Source: Pseudomonadota bacterium (GTDB lineage: Bacteria > Pseudomonadota > Gammaproteobacteria > Arenicellales > UBA868). Taken from it: DNA of 31,569 bases. Below are positions 15,109-23,792 of the stretch, piece after piece. The position numbers were made by a program, and so were the translations under genes. Numbering within the stretch: position 1 is the stretch's first letter; each line of letters starts with the position of its first letter. The stretch lies in the NCBI GenBank assembly GCA_018661145.1, contig JABJIU010000045.1, positions 1 through 31,569 of the forward strand, written 5' to 3'. The notes under the pieces are model-generated. The model worked only from the letters and a program-made list of their open reading frames with translations, searched no databases and was not told the DNA's origin.

Positions 15109-16599
15109 ATGCGTTTGTCCGGCAGCGCGATGCGAATAGCCGCGGCTGCACTCTCGGGTCTTGCCTGTCCGCTGGCGTTTGCGCCATTTGGTCTGTTTTG
15201 GCTCGCACCCATCACACTGGCAGTGCTCTATGGTTGCTGGTGGGGAGCCTCCGCCCGACAGGCAGCGCTGCAGGGCTTTGCTTTTGGTCTGGCGATGGCG
15301 CTCACCGGTGTCTCGTGGATATACGTCAGTCTCAATCAGTTCGGCAATATGCCTGCGCCTTTGGCAGTTGCCGCCGTGATGGTTTTTGCAGCCCTGATGG
15401 CACTCTATCCAACCTTGGTCGGGGGACTTCAAGCCCGGATCGGGCCGAAGAGCCCGGCCCTTCGCGCCATGTTGGTGATGCCGTCCCTGTGGGTCCTCGG
15501 CGAGTGGTTGCGGGGCAACCTCCTTAGCGGTTTTCCATGGCTCTATCTCGGTTATAGCCAGGTCGATACCCCGCTTGCTGCTTTGCTGCCTATTGCTGGA
15601 GCCCTGGGCGTCAGTCTCTGGGTCGGCCTCGGCGCCGGCGCGCTGGTAGCGTTTGTTTTCCTGCCCGGCCGGTCGAGATTGCTCCCGGGCGCGGTGCTTC
15701 TCGGTTTGGTCGGTTCTACGGCGCTCATACAGGTGCCGGGTTTTATTCAACCTGCCGGTGAGCCCATTAATGTTGCACTCGTGCAGCACAACGTTTCGCT
15801 CAGTGACAAATGGCAGAGCCACAAAGCCGACGCGATCGCGAGAGACTATCTTGCAGAAAGCGAGTCTGTCTCGGGCGCAGACCTTATCGTCTGGCCAGAG
15901 GCGGCACTGCCAGCGTATCTCGACGAGATTGACCCCGGGTTTATCGCACGCCTCAGAAATCATGAGGCGGATTTTCTTCTCGGGATATTGGCACGTGAGG
16001 CGTTAGCGCCGGACGCTGCCTATTACAACGTGGCACTCGGCATAGGGGATGAGTCCGTGCTCTATCGCAAGCACCAGTTGGTGCCTTTCGGCGAATATTT
16101 GCCCATACCCGGGCTGCTCGCACGGATACTCGACTATCTCAGTATTCCGATGTCGAATTTCTCGCCGGGACCGCTGCCACAGCCACCGATGCAACTTGCG
16201 GGACATCCCATCGGCGTCAGCATCTGTTATGAGGATGCCTTTAGCCACGTGATTAACGCAGCCTTGCCGCAGGCGCAGATACTCGTGAATCTTAGTGAGG
16301 ACGCGTGGTTTGGCGACTCCCTGGCACCGCATCAACGGCTGCAGATGGCGCGAGCGCGGGCAATTGAAACCGGCCGCCCGATGATCCGTTCCAGCAACAA
16401 TGGCCTATCGGCATTGATTGATGCAAAAGGCCGGGTGGGTACAGTGGCGCCGCAGTTTGTGCGTTCGGTGGTGCGAGGCAGCGTGCAGCCGATGGGCGGT
16501 ACCACGCCGTTCGTGCGCTGGGGAAATCTACCGGTGCTCAGCCTGTGCGGACTGTTGCTCGGCGCGGGCTTTTGGCGGCGCATCCGGAAGGGCTCGTGA
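15109..16599 (+). CDS. lnt: Apolipoprotein N-acyltransferase
   Basis: Inner-membrane enzyme that adds the third acyl chain to the N-terminal cysteine of lipoproteins, completing their maturation. The 496 residues comprise about six N-terminal membrane helices (for example LACPLAFAPFGLFWLAPITL) and a periplasmic nitrilase-like domain from about 215. The catalytic triad is E264 (VWPEAALPAY), K321 (YRKHQLVPFGEYLP) and C373 (GVSICYEDAF); the 52-residue Lys-to-Cys spacing equals that in E. coli. A last hydrophobic helix precedes the C-terminus. ATG 15109 is five bases after corC. In many relatives leuS follows lnt; here it is 14 kb away. Confidence 0.97.
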   Translation: MRLSGSAMRIAAAALSGLACPLAFAPFGLFWLAPITLAVLYGCWWGASARQAALQGFAFGLAMALTGVSWIYVSLNQFGNMPAPLAVAAVMVFAALMALYPTLVGGLQARIGPKSPALRAMLVMPSLWVLGEWLRGNLLSGFPWLYLGYSQVDTPLAALLPIAGALGVSLWVGLGAGALVAFVFLPGRSRLLPGAVLLGLVGSTALIQVPGFIQPAGEPINVALVQHNVSLSDKWQSHKADAIARDYLAESESVSGADLIVWPEAALPAYLDEIDPGFIARLRNHEADFLLGILAREALAPDAAYYNVALGIGDESVLYRKHQLVPFGEYLPIPGLLARILDYLSIPMSNFSPGPLPQPPMQLAGHPIGVSICYEDAFSHVINAALPQAQILVNLSEDAWFGDSLAPHQRLQMARARAIETGRPMIRSSNNGLSALIDAKGRVGTVAPQFVRSVVRGSVQPMGGTTPFVRWGNLPVLSLCGLLLGAGFWRRIRKGS

Positions 16600-16627
16600 C
16601 CTCCTTTTACAGTGATAGACTGAGGTG

Positions 16628-17533
16628 ATGGCCGATCTTGAACAACGCCCGCTCGTCGTCGCGATCTCTTCGCGTGCGCTGTTCGATCTTGAGAGCGGCC
16701 ACCAGATTTATGTTGAGGAGGGTGTCGAGGCCTATTGTCGGTATCAGGTCGAGCATGAGGAGGAATTACTCCAGCCTGGCGTGGCGTTCCCTCTGGTGCA
16801 GAAACTTTTGGCGCTCAACGAAACGAAAAGTGAACAACGCGGTGTCGAGGTCGTGCTGATCTCGCGCAACAGCGCCGATACGGGACTTCGCATTTTTAAT
16901 TCCATTGCCCACTACCAGCTCGACATCACCCGCGCCGCCTTCTCGGGCGGTGAGAGTCCTTTCCGCTACGTCACCCCCTTTAGTGCCGATCTCTACCTGT
17001 CAGCGGATCCCGCTAACGTGCGTCAGGCTCTGCAGGTCAATATTGCGGCCGCGACGATTCTGCCCTCGCGCACGCATCTGGAACGAAACAGCCAGTTGCG
17101 GATCGCCTTCGACGGAGATGCGGTGCTCTTTGCGGATGATTCCGAGCGGGTCTATCAGTCCCAAGGGCTGGCCGCGTTTGCCGCATCAGAGAAGAAGATG
17201 GCCTCGACACCTATGACCGGCGGCCCGTTCAGGAAGTTTCTACAGTCCCTGCACCACCTACAGTCGAAATGGCCGCGTAACGAAGCGCCTATCCGAACCG
17301 CGTTGTTTACCGCCCGCAGTGCCCCTGCGCATGAGCGGGTGATCCGTACTCTGCGTGCGTGGGATATCTGGATTGACGAGGCGGTATTTCTGGGCGGTCT
17401 GGATAAAGGCGAGTTTCTGCAGACTTTCGGCGCCGATATTTTCTTCGACGATCAGACCGGCCATTGCGAATCTGCGCGCCGCTATGTTCCCACCGGCCAT
17501 GTGCCTCACGGCATCACCAACGACGCTGCCTGA
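16628..17533 (+). CDS. 5'-nucleotidase (PF06189-type)
   Basis: A 301-residue protein resembling the stand-alone 5'-nucleotidase family that dephosphorylates nucleoside monophosphates. Matching features are the N-terminal VVAISSRALFDLE, PGVAFPLVQKLLALN, VEVVLISRNSADTGLRIFNS, then the HAD-like LRIAFDGDAVLFADDSE (about 157-173, with the DGD pair) and late GADIFFDDQTGHCE. There is no signal peptide, so it is cytosolic. ATG 16628 is used; a GTG three bases earlier (16625) would add one residue, and the nearby TGAGG (16621-16625) sits very close to either. It follows lnt by 28 nt and is followed by a promoter-like region. Confidence 0.88.
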   Translation: MADLEQRPLVVAISSRALFDLESGHQIYVEEGVEAYCRYQVEHEEELLQPGVAFPLVQKLLALNETKSEQRGVEVVLISRNSADTGLRIFNSIAHYQLDITRAAFSGGESPFRYVTPFSADLYLSADPANVRQALQVNIAAATILPSRTHLERNSQLRIAFDGDAVLFADDSERVYQSQGLAAFAASEKKMASTPMTGGPFRKFLQSLHHLQSKWPRNEAPIRTALFTARSAPAHERVIRTLRAWDIWIDEAVFLGGLDKGEFLQTFGADIFFDDQTGHCESARRYVPTGHVPHGITNDAA

Positions 17534-17548
17534 ACCGATCGAATCCGG

Positions 17549-17580
17549 CGTTGCTATAATTATGTTCCCCATAAGCAACG
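17549..17580 (+). promoter_or_regulatory. Extended -10 promoter within an inverted repeat, upstream of the Do-type protease
   Basis: An extended -10 element TGCTATAAT occupies 17552-17560; no consensus -35 stands at the right distance, which is common for extended -10 promoters. The box lies in the left arm and spacer of a 7-bp perfect inverted repeat, CGTTGCT (17549-17555) and AGCAACG (17574-17580), which could be an operator. The protease gene starts at 17612. Confidence 0.45.
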
Positions 17581-17611
17581 GGGGCGCAACACTTTTTCTC
17601 CCGGTTTATCC

Positions 17612-18985
17612 ATGAAACAGATTCGATGGTGGCTTCTAGGCTGGTGGTTCGCTAGCGCACTCACTCTTTCCTCGGCTGCGGGTGCGGCGCTGCCTATGGC
17701 GGTGGAAGGTGAGCCGCTGCCGAGCCTCGCGCCGATGCTCGAGCAGGTCCTGCCGGCCGTGGTCAATATTTATACCAAAAGCCGGGTCACTGAGCGGCAG
17801 AGCCCTTTTCAGACAGACCCGTTTTTCGAGAAGTTCTTCGGCACGCCTCCGCCTCAGCAACGTGAGAGACGGGTCAGCAGTCTGGGCTCCGGGGTGATTA
17901 CGGACGCCAAGCTAGGCTATGTGATTACCAATAGCCACGTGATCGCCGGAGCCGACGAGATCAGTGTCCGTCTGCATGACGGTCGAGCCTTCGATGCCCA
18001 GATCGTGGGGGTGGATGAAGACGCCGATATCGCGGTAGTCCAGATTGCGGCAGAAGCGCTCCAGCAGATCGATCCGGGGGATTCAGATAGGTTGCGGGTT
18101 GGTGATTTTGTCGTGGCGATCGGCAACCCCTTTGGTCTCGGACAGACAGCCACCTCAGGCATCATCAGCGCGCTCGGCCGTTCGGGACTGAACATCGAGG
18201 ATTACGAGGACTTCATTCAGACAGATGCATCAATCAACCAGGGAAATTCGGGTGGTGCGCTTGTCAATCTTCGTGGTGAACTGGTTGGCATCAACACCGC
18301 GATCCTGGCACCCGGGGGCGGCAATATCGGCATCGGGTTTGCCATACCGATTAACATGGTCCAGTTGCTCACCCGCCAGATTATTGAATACGGAGAGGTC
18401 CGCCGCGGCCGCCTGGGCGTTATTGCGCAGAACCTGACCCCAGAGCTCGCTGAAGCGCTTGGCATTGATACAACCCGCGGCGCCGTGATCTCCCAGGTGA
18501 TTCCCGATTCGGCTGCAGCGGATTCCGGGATGCAGGAAGGCGACGTCGTGGTCGCGGTCAACGACCGCGAGATCGTCGACGCCAGTTCGCTTCGCAACAC
18601 GATTGGTCTTTTCCGGGCTGACGAGGAGATCGAAGTGAGTTTCCTGCGTGATGGCCAGCGCAAGAGTAAGCGTATCCGGATTCGCGCCATCGAACCGCTG
18701 GCCGGTCAGGGTCTCAAGATCAACAAGCGCCTGGAAGGGATTCGTCTGGCCGATATCGATGACCAGGATGGCCCACAGGGTCAGCGCGGTGTCCGCGCAG
18801 TAGACGTGGTACAGAACAGTCTCGCGTGGCGGGCAGGCCTGCGTGAAGGGGATCTCATCATCTCGATCAACAAGCAGCCCATCTACAGTTTGAACGACGT
18901 TGAGCGGGCCGTCGACGAAGACGACGTGATGCTTCTGCTGAACGTGGTGCGGGGTAACTCGGGTCTCTTTATTGTGATTCGCTAG
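17612..18985 (+). CDS. degQ: Periplasmic Do-family serine endoprotease (DegP/DegQ/HtrA)
   Basis: A 457-residue periplasmic protease/chaperone that degrades or refolds damaged envelope proteins. The N-terminus has a signal peptide (MKQIRWWLLGWWFASALTLS, cleavage probably after AAGA near 25). The trypsin-like domain holds H109 (NSHVIAGA), D139 (DADIAVVQI) and S213 (QGNSGGALVN). Two PDZ domains follow, at about 260-350 (RRGRLGVIAQNLTPELAEA) and 370-457. Length is closest to DegQ/MucD; the symbol is a best guess, since DegP, DegQ and MucD cannot be separated by eye. It has its own promoter candidate. I see no clear sigma-E type sequence. Confidence 0.93.
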   Translation: MKQIRWWLLGWWFASALTLSSAAGAALPMAVEGEPLPSLAPMLEQVLPAVVNIYTKSRVTERQSPFQTDPFFEKFFGTPPPQQRERRVSSLGSGVITDAKLGYVITNSHVIAGADEISVRLHDGRAFDAQIVGVDEDADIAVVQIAAEALQQIDPGDSDRLRVGDFVVAIGNPFGLGQTATSGIISALGRSGLNIEDYEDFIQTDASINQGNSGGALVNLRGELVGINTAILAPGGGNIGIGFAIPINMVQLLTRQIIEYGEVRRGRLGVIAQNLTPELAEALGIDTTRGAVISQVIPDSAAADSGMQEGDVVVAVNDREIVDASSLRNTIGLFRADEEIEVSFLRDGQRKSKRIRIRAIEPLAGQGLKINKRLEGIRLADIDDQDGPQGQRGVRAVDVVQNSLAWRAGLREGDLIISINKQPIYSLNDVERAVDEDDVMLLLNVVRGNSGLFIVIR

Positions 18986-19005
18986 CGTAGGCAGGTATTG
19001 TGACG

Positions 19006-19698
19006 ATGAAAGAAAATCTTATTGCGCCTTCGATTCTCTCGGCTGACTTTGCCCGCCTGGGTGAAGAAGTCGACAACGTGCTCGCCTCGGGCGCCGATAT
19101 CGTGCACTTTGATGTGATGGATAACCATTACGTCCCCAATTTGACCATTGGCCCGCTGGTATGCGCCGCGTTGCGCAAGCACGGCGTCACCGCCGCGATT
19201 GATGTTCATCTCATGATCAAGCCGGTCGACCGCATTGTTCCTGATTTTGCAGCGGCGGGCGCCTCCTACATTACCTTCCATCCTGAAGCCAGTGAGCATG
19301 TTGATCGCACCCTGCAGTTGATCCGCAGCGAGGGCTGCAAGTCGGGCCTGGTATTTAATCCGGCAACGTCGCTGAGTGTTCTGCAGCATGTCATAGACAA
19401 GGTCGACATGATTCTGCTGATGTCGGTCAACCCCGGCTTTGGCGGACAGAGTTTTTTGCCATCGACACTGGATAAGTTGCGTCAAGCGCGTAAGCTCATC
19501 GATGAGTCAGGTCGGGATATTCGCCTAGAGATCGACGGTGGTGTGAAAGTCGATAACATCGGGGAGATTCATGCTGCCGGTGCCGATACCTTTGTTGCCG
19601 GGTCCGCCATATTTGGCGCTGCCCGCGATAGCGATCCGAACTGTTATGACACGGTGATCAGCGCAATGCGCGCTGCATTGGCTGACTCACCGTCGTGA
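19006..19698 (+). CDS. rpe: Ribulose-phosphate 3-epimerase
   Basis: Interconverts ribulose 5-phosphate and xylulose 5-phosphate in the pentose phosphate and Calvin cycles. The (beta/alpha)8 protein begins MKENLIAPSILSADFARLGE and carries the metal ligands H34 and D36 (VHFDVMDNHYVPN), H68 (DVHLM), and the later Asp of EIDGGVK; MSVNPGFGGQSF is the phosphate-binding signature. ATG 19006 gives 230 residues; GTG 19000 is possible, with GCAGG at 18991. It begins just after the protease gene and its stop overlaps the gph start as GTGA. The order rpe-gph-trpE is conserved in Pseudomonas. Confidence 0.97.
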   Translation: MKENLIAPSILSADFARLGEEVDNVLASGADIVHFDVMDNHYVPNLTIGPLVCAALRKHGVTAAIDVHLMIKPVDRIVPDFAAAGASYITFHPEASEHVDRTLQLIRSEGCKSGLVFNPATSLSVLQHVIDKVDMILLMSVNPGFGGQSFLPSTLDKLRQARKLIDESGRDIRLEIDGGVKVDNIGEIHAAGADTFVAGSAIFGAARDSDPNCYDTVISAMRAALADSPS

Positions 19699-20405
19699 GT
19701 GAGCCTAGTCCGGCTCATCCCGCGCCCTTCTTCACAACACCTGCGCGGGGGATTTTGTTTGATCTTGATGGCACCCTGATCGATTCCGCACCGGACCTGG
19801 TTGGCGCCTGCAATGACATGCTCAAGGCACTCGGCCGGGAACCCGTGGCCCTCGAGACTGCTCGAGGCTGGATTGGTAATGGTGCGCGACGCCTTGTGGA
19901 GCGGGCGCTGACGGGGGATTTTGACGGCGAAGCCCCGACAGATCTGATGGCAACGGCGTACCCGCTTTTTGAAAAGTGTTATCAGGAAAATCTCCACCGT
20001 GACAGTGTGCTGTATGTGGGCGCGGATGAAACCCTGGCGCAGTGTCAGCAATCCGGCAGACGGGTAGGCTGTGTCACTAATAAGCCGGGCGTCTTTACCC
20101 GGCCGTTGCTTAAGGCCATGGGTCTTAGCGACTATCTCGATCCGATCATTGGCGGCGATGACCTGCCCCGGAAAAAACCAGACCCGCTGCCGCTTCTGCA
20201 CGCTGCTGGGCAATGGGAATTGACTCCAGACGAATGTCTGCTGGTGGGTGATTCAATAAGCGACTTTCATGCCGCACGCGCCTGCGGGATGCCGGTGGTG
20301 CTGGTGAGTTACGGCTACAGTCAGGGCCTTGACCTTTACGAACTCGGCCCGGATGCCGTGATAGACTCGTTGCCGCAGGTTCTGGAGATAGTTGAATCGT
20401 CATAA
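19695..20405 (+). CDS. gph: Phosphoglycolate phosphatase (HAD family)
   Basis: Removes phosphate from 2-phosphoglycolate formed by DNA repair or by Rubisco oxygenation. The 236-residue HAD hydrolase shows motif I FDLDGTLIDSAPDL with D23 and D25, motif II/III region VGCVTNKPG and KPDPLPLLHA, and motif IV LLVGDSISDFHAARACGMP. GTG 19695 overlaps the rpe stop by four bases. The N-terminal 18 residues (Pro-rich) are an extension before the first strand; no later start codon improves it. It is followed by 167 non-coding bases before trpE. Confidence 0.94.
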   Translation: MSEPSPAHPAPFFTTPARGILFDLDGTLIDSAPDLVGACNDMLKALGREPVALETARGWIGNGARRLVERALTGDFDGEAPTDLMATAYPLFEKCYQENLHRDSVLYVGADETLAQCQQSGRRVGCVTNKPGVFTRPLLKAMGLSDYLDPIIGGDDLPRKKPDPLPLLHAAGQWELTPDECLLVGDSISDFHAARACGMPVVLVSYGYSQGLDLYELGPDAVIDSLPQVLEIVESS

Positions 20406-20545
20406 AAAGGGTTCGGCAAACGCCAAGCCCTGTTAGCCGAAAACGACAAACGCGGCGCTAAAGCGCAGACCCAGAGCGTCGACGTTGCGGCGCAAAAATT
20501 TCTCAGCATGACCGCCTCTGTTAAATTCCAATTGACCCCCGGAGG

Positions 20546-20566
20546 CGAGGACGACCTCGGCTTTTT
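20546..20566 (+). terminator. Candidate hairpin/terminator just before trpE
   Basis: CGAGG (20546-20550) pairs with CCTCG (20555-20559) around an ACGA loop, followed by GCTTTTTC. It resembles a short intrinsic terminator placed 6 nt before the trpE ATG (20573). GGAGG lies just upstream (20541-20545). It may end gph transcription or act on trpE expression; the stem is only 5 bp, so this is tentative. Confidence 0.4.
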
Positions 20567-20572
20567 CATTAC

Positions 20573-22066
20573 ATGATTTCCCGCGCCGAATATGATCGTC
20601 TGGTCCGGGAGGGCTATAACCGGATCCCGCTGCAGACCGAAGTGTTGGCAGATCTGGAAACGCCTGTCAGCGCGTATCTCAAGATGGCGCAGGGGCCGTA
20701 CAGTTATCTGCTGGAATCTGTACAGGGCGGCGAAAAGTGGGGCCGCTACTCCATCATCGGTCTGCCGTGTCCGACGGTGGTTCGGGTAAGCGGTAATCTG
20801 CTGCTGATCGAACAGGAGGGTGAAGAGATCCACCGCCAGGAGACTGACGATCCCTTAGCGGCGATTCAGAGCATTCACCGTCAGTTCAATGTGCCCCAAC
20901 TGGATACCCTGCCGCGCTTTAACGGTGGGTTGGTGGGCTACTTCAGTTACGACACCGTACGCTATATCGAGCCCCATCTTACAGACGGGGATCTGCCGGA
21001 TCCGGTCGGGGCGCCCGATATTCTGCTGATGGTGTCTGACGAGCTTCTGGTTTTCGACAACCTGAGCGGCCGTCTTCATATCGTGGTGCACACTGATCCC
21101 GAATCGGACGACGCCTATGCCTCGGGGTGCGAGCGGCTCGATCAACTGGTCGAGCAGATCTCAAGTCTGTCGATAGGACGCTCGACAGCTGCCGGACAGG
21201 CAGTCCACGAGAGCGACTTCCGTTCATCGTTTGTCCAAGAGGATTTTGAAGACGCCGTCGAGCGCTGCAAGGAATATATCCAGAGCGGTGATATCTTTCA
21301 GGTGGTGCTGTCGCAGCGTCTTTCGATTCCCTTTGAAGCCGAGCCCATCACGCTGTACCGGGCACTTCGTACAGTGAATCCTTCGCCCTATATGTATTTT
21401 CTGGATCTTGACGATTTCCAGATTGTTGGCTCCTCACCAGAGATTCTGGCGCGCCTGGAAGACGGTGAAGTCACGGTGCGCCCCATTGCAGGCACCCGCC
21501 GCAGGGGCTTGAGCGAAGAAGAGGACCGGCGCCTTGAGGAAGAGTTGATCTCAGACCCCAAGGAACTGGCAGAGCACCTGATGCTAGTAGATCTCGGTCG
21601 CAATGATGTCGGCCGGATCGCAGCTACGGGTACTGTCAAGTTGACCTCCAAAATGCAGGTTGAGCGCTATTCACATGTGATGCATATCGTTTCCAATGTG
21701 ACCGGAGAACTGCAGGATGACCTTGACGCCATCGATGTGCTGCGCGCGACCTTCCCGGCGGGCACCGTATCTGGCGCCCCCAAGGTTCGCGCCATGGAGA
21801 TCATTGACGAACTTGAGCCGGTACGCCGGGGCATCTATTCCGGCGCTGTCGGCTACATCGGATGGAACGGCAACATGGATACTGCTATCGCGATCCGCAC
21901 TGCAGTCATCGCCGACGGGGAACTGCACATTCAGGCCGGCGCCGGAATCGTGGCCGATTCGGTACCCGCACAGGAGTGGCAGGAGACTATGAACAAGGGC
22001 CGGGCGATTTTTCGTGCGGTGGCGATGGCGGTCGCCGGCCTCGATCCGGCTGCGCTGGAAGACTGA
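20573..22066 (+). CDS. trpE: Anthranilate synthase component I
   Basis: Converts chorismate and ammonia (from TrpG) to anthranilate, the first committed step to tryptophan. The 497-residue protein carries the allosteric tryptophan-binding segment LLESVQGGEKWGRYS (46-60) with S49, and the chorismate-binding domain from about 220: VVLSQRLSIPF, PIAGTRRRG, ELISDPKELAEHLMLVDLGR, GTVSGAPKVRAMEII, GAVGYIGWNG and IQAGAGIVADS. It should therefore be feedback-inhibited. ATG 20573 gives the typical start ISRAEYDRLVREGYNRIP; the normal Shine-Dalgarno position is poor (ttcattac), with GGAGG 28 nt upstream beyond the hairpin. trpG is not adjacent: a sulfatase lies between. Confidence 0.98.
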   Translation: MISRAEYDRLVREGYNRIPLQTEVLADLETPVSAYLKMAQGPYSYLLESVQGGEKWGRYSIIGLPCPTVVRVSGNLLLIEQEGEEIHRQETDDPLAAIQSIHRQFNVPQLDTLPRFNGGLVGYFSYDTVRYIEPHLTDGDLPDPVGAPDILLMVSDELLVFDNLSGRLHIVVHTDPESDDAYASGCERLDQLVEQISSLSIGRSTAAGQAVHESDFRSSFVQEDFEDAVERCKEYIQSGDIFQVVLSQRLSIPFEAEPITLYRALRTVNPSPYMYFLDLDDFQIVGSSPEILARLEDGEVTVRPIAGTRRRGLSEEEDRRLEEELISDPKELAEHLMLVDLGRNDVGRIAATGTVKLTSKMQVERYSHVMHIVSNVTGELQDDLDAIDVLRATFPAGTVSGAPKVRAMEIIDELEPVRRGIYSGAVGYIGWNGNMDTAIAIRTAVIADGELHIQAGAGIVADSVPAQEWQETMNKGRAIFRAVAMAVAGLDPAALED

Positions 22067-22123
22067 GTTCTTCGGAATCGCCTCGGCTAAGAAAGGCGTA
22101 ACGGCATCTCCTGAGTCCTCGAC

Positions 22124-23554
22124 GTGACAGATAAGACCAACGTACTGATCCTTTTTAGCGATGAACATCGGCACGATGCGATGGGCTGTGCCGGGCATGG
22201 GTTGGTTAAAACCCCCCATCTCGACCAACTCGCATCGCGGGGAACCCGGTTCACCAAGGCCTATACCCCGTCGCCGATCTGTGTTCCGGCGCGGGCGTCG
22301 CTTGCGACCGGGCAGTACGTGCACAAGAACCGTTGCTGGTCCAATGCCCAGGCTTACGAGGGCACACCGACGAGTTGGGGCCACCAACTGATACGTCAGA
22401 GCCATCGGGTCGACTCGATTGGCAAGTTGCATTATCGCGGCAGCGACTACGACAACGGTTTTGAAAACGAAATCCTGCCGTTGTATATCAGAAACGGTAC
22501 CGGCTGGATCAAGGGCCTTCTGCGCGACCACGAAGCGGTTCTGGATGTCTCTGCCTATACCACCGAGATCGGCCCCGGTGAGAACAGTTATACCGACTAC
22601 GATCTTGAAGTAACCCGCAACGCCTGTGACTGGCTCAACGACGCCGCCAGCGCCCAAAGTGATAAACCCTGGACGCTTTTTGTATCCTGGCTAAGACCGC
22701 ACTACCCGCTGACCTGTCCCGAGGCGTTCTACGAGCTCTACCCACTTTCTGAAATGGATGAGGCCCGGTTCATGTCTCAAGAGGCGCTGCCACAGCATCC
22801 TGTAACCCAGACTATTCGTAGGCACTTTAATTACGATGACTGCTTTGATGGTCAAACGCGCCAGATCGCAAGGGCCTCTTACTATGGCCTTTGCAGTTTT
22901 CTGGATGCGCAGGTGGGCGCAGTCATGAACACCCTCCACCAAACAGGACAGGCCGACAACACCCTGGTGATTTACACGAGCGATCATGGTGATCACAACG
23001 GCGATCGGCGCATGTGGACCAAGATGTCGCTTTACGATGAATCAGCACGAATCCCCATGCTGATGAGCGGGCCACAAATTCCAAAGGCTAAAACAGTTGA
23101 GACCCTCGCCTCGTTGGTGGATATCTATCCCACGGTGCTGCAGGCGGTGGGCGCTCAAGATGACGAGATTGATCGGCCGGGTCTTTCTCTGCAGTCGCTG
23201 ATCGACGGCGCCGGCGAAGATCGGGCTGTTTTATCTGAATACCACGACGGCGGCTCTCCGGTGGGCATGTTCATGCTGCGAACGGATAAATGGAAATACA
23301 ACTGTTACCCGGGGTACCCGCCGGAATTATTTGATTTGGCAGCCGACCCGGATGAGCTGTGTGACCTGTCTCAAGATCCGGCATATTCAGAAGACTTAAA
23401 GCGCTGCCATGACAAGATGTGTGACTTACTTGATCCTGCCGAGGCGAACGATCTTGCCTTTGCCGATCAGGCACAGTTGATAGAGCAGCTCGGCGGGGTC
23501 GAGAAGATCGTAAATTCAGAGGAATTCGATCACACACCAACTCACTCAGGATAA
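22124..23554 (+). CDS. Formylglycine-dependent sulfatase (choline-sulfatase/arylsulfatase-like)
   Basis: A 476-residue alkaline-phosphatase-fold sulfatase. The N-terminal metal site is LILFSDEHRHD (D13), and the cysteine-type modification motif is C53-V-P55-A-R57 in PICVPARASLATG, where Cys is turned into formylglycine by a maturase not present here. Further matches are YTSDHGDHNGDRRMWTKMSLYDES (second metal half-site with Asp/His, then Lys) and WLRPHYPL. Layout resembles choline sulfatase and phosphonate monoester hydrolases; the substrate is unknown. No signal peptide is seen, so it is likely cytosolic. GTG 22124 is the start. It is the odd gene between trpE and trpG, and is followed by the strongest terminator in the window. 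Confidence 0.9.
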   Translation: MTDKTNVLILFSDEHRHDAMGCAGHGLVKTPHLDQLASRGTRFTKAYTPSPICVPARASLATGQYVHKNRCWSNAQAYEGTPTSWGHQLIRQSHRVDSIGKLHYRGSDYDNGFENEILPLYIRNGTGWIKGLLRDHEAVLDVSAYTTEIGPGENSYTDYDLEVTRNACDWLNDAASAQSDKPWTLFVSWLRPHYPLTCPEAFYELYPLSEMDEARFMSQEALPQHPVTQTIRRHFNYDDCFDGQTRQIARASYYGLCSFLDAQVGAVMNTLHQTGQADNTLVIYTSDHGDHNGDRRMWTKMSLYDESARIPMLMSGPQIPKAKTVETLASLVDIYPTVLQAVGAQDDEIDRPGLSLQSLIDGAGEDRAVLSEYHDGGSPVGMFMLRTDKWKYNCYPGYPPELFDLAADPDELCDLSQDPAYSEDLKRCHDKMCDLLDPAEANDLAFADQAQLIEQLGGVEKIVNSEEFDHTPTHSG

Positions 23555-23623
23555 CCGAAGCTCTGTGCATACCAAAGAAGTATTCAGTTAATTAATGCTC
23601 TGATTCAAAAAAGGGTCGACTAC

Positions 23624-23651
23624 AAACGGCGCCTTCGGGCGCCGTTTTTTT
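23624..23651 (+). terminator. Strong rho-independent terminator after the sulfatase gene
   Basis: The stem CGGCGCC (23627-23633) pairs with GGCGCCG (23638-23644) around a TTCG tetraloop, flanked by A24-A26 paired with the start of a seven-base T-run (23645-23651). It separates the trpE-sulfatase unit from trpG. Confidence 0.9.
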
Positions 23652-23661
23652 GCCGCTGAAG

Positions 23662-23690
23662 TTCAACGATATCCTTTTGATTTAGAATCA
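23662..23690 (+). promoter_or_regulatory. Weak promoter candidate for trpG with small palindrome
   Basis: TAGAAT at 23683-23688 could be a -10 box, with TTCAAC (23662-23667) a poor -35 at short spacing. TGATT-tag-AATCA (23678-23690) is a perfect 5-bp inverted repeat over the -10. It does not match the E. coli TrpR operator. Because of the upstream terminator, trpG must have some promoter in 23652-23792. Confidence 0.3.
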
Positions 23691-23792
23691 GGTCATCGGT
23701 CATGGCAGCGGGCCGAGGGCCTGAGAATGCCAAACCCGCATCAGGCCGCAACACATCACGTTGGCGCAAACGCTGTATACGGCAGGTCAGAC

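Noticed and set aside
15067..15963. Minus-strand ORF of 298 aa opposite lnt
   Set aside because: Composition is His/Arg/Gln-rich and motif-free, typical of an antisense shadow of a membrane protein gene.
20406..20572. trp leader peptide/attenuator before trpE
   Set aside because: No short ORF with tandem tryptophan codons is present; there is no TGG at all in this stretch on the + strand. Only the short hairpin remains, reported separately.
21671..22657. Long minus-strand ORF (328 aa) across trpE and the sulfatase
   Set aside because: It spans two well-supported genes and their gap, and its sequence resembles no family. It is a by-product of GC-rich codon structure.
22124..23554. Phage or transposon remnants around the sulfatase
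   Set aside because: No integrase, transposase, terminal repeats or target duplication were visible, and base composition looks like the neighbours.
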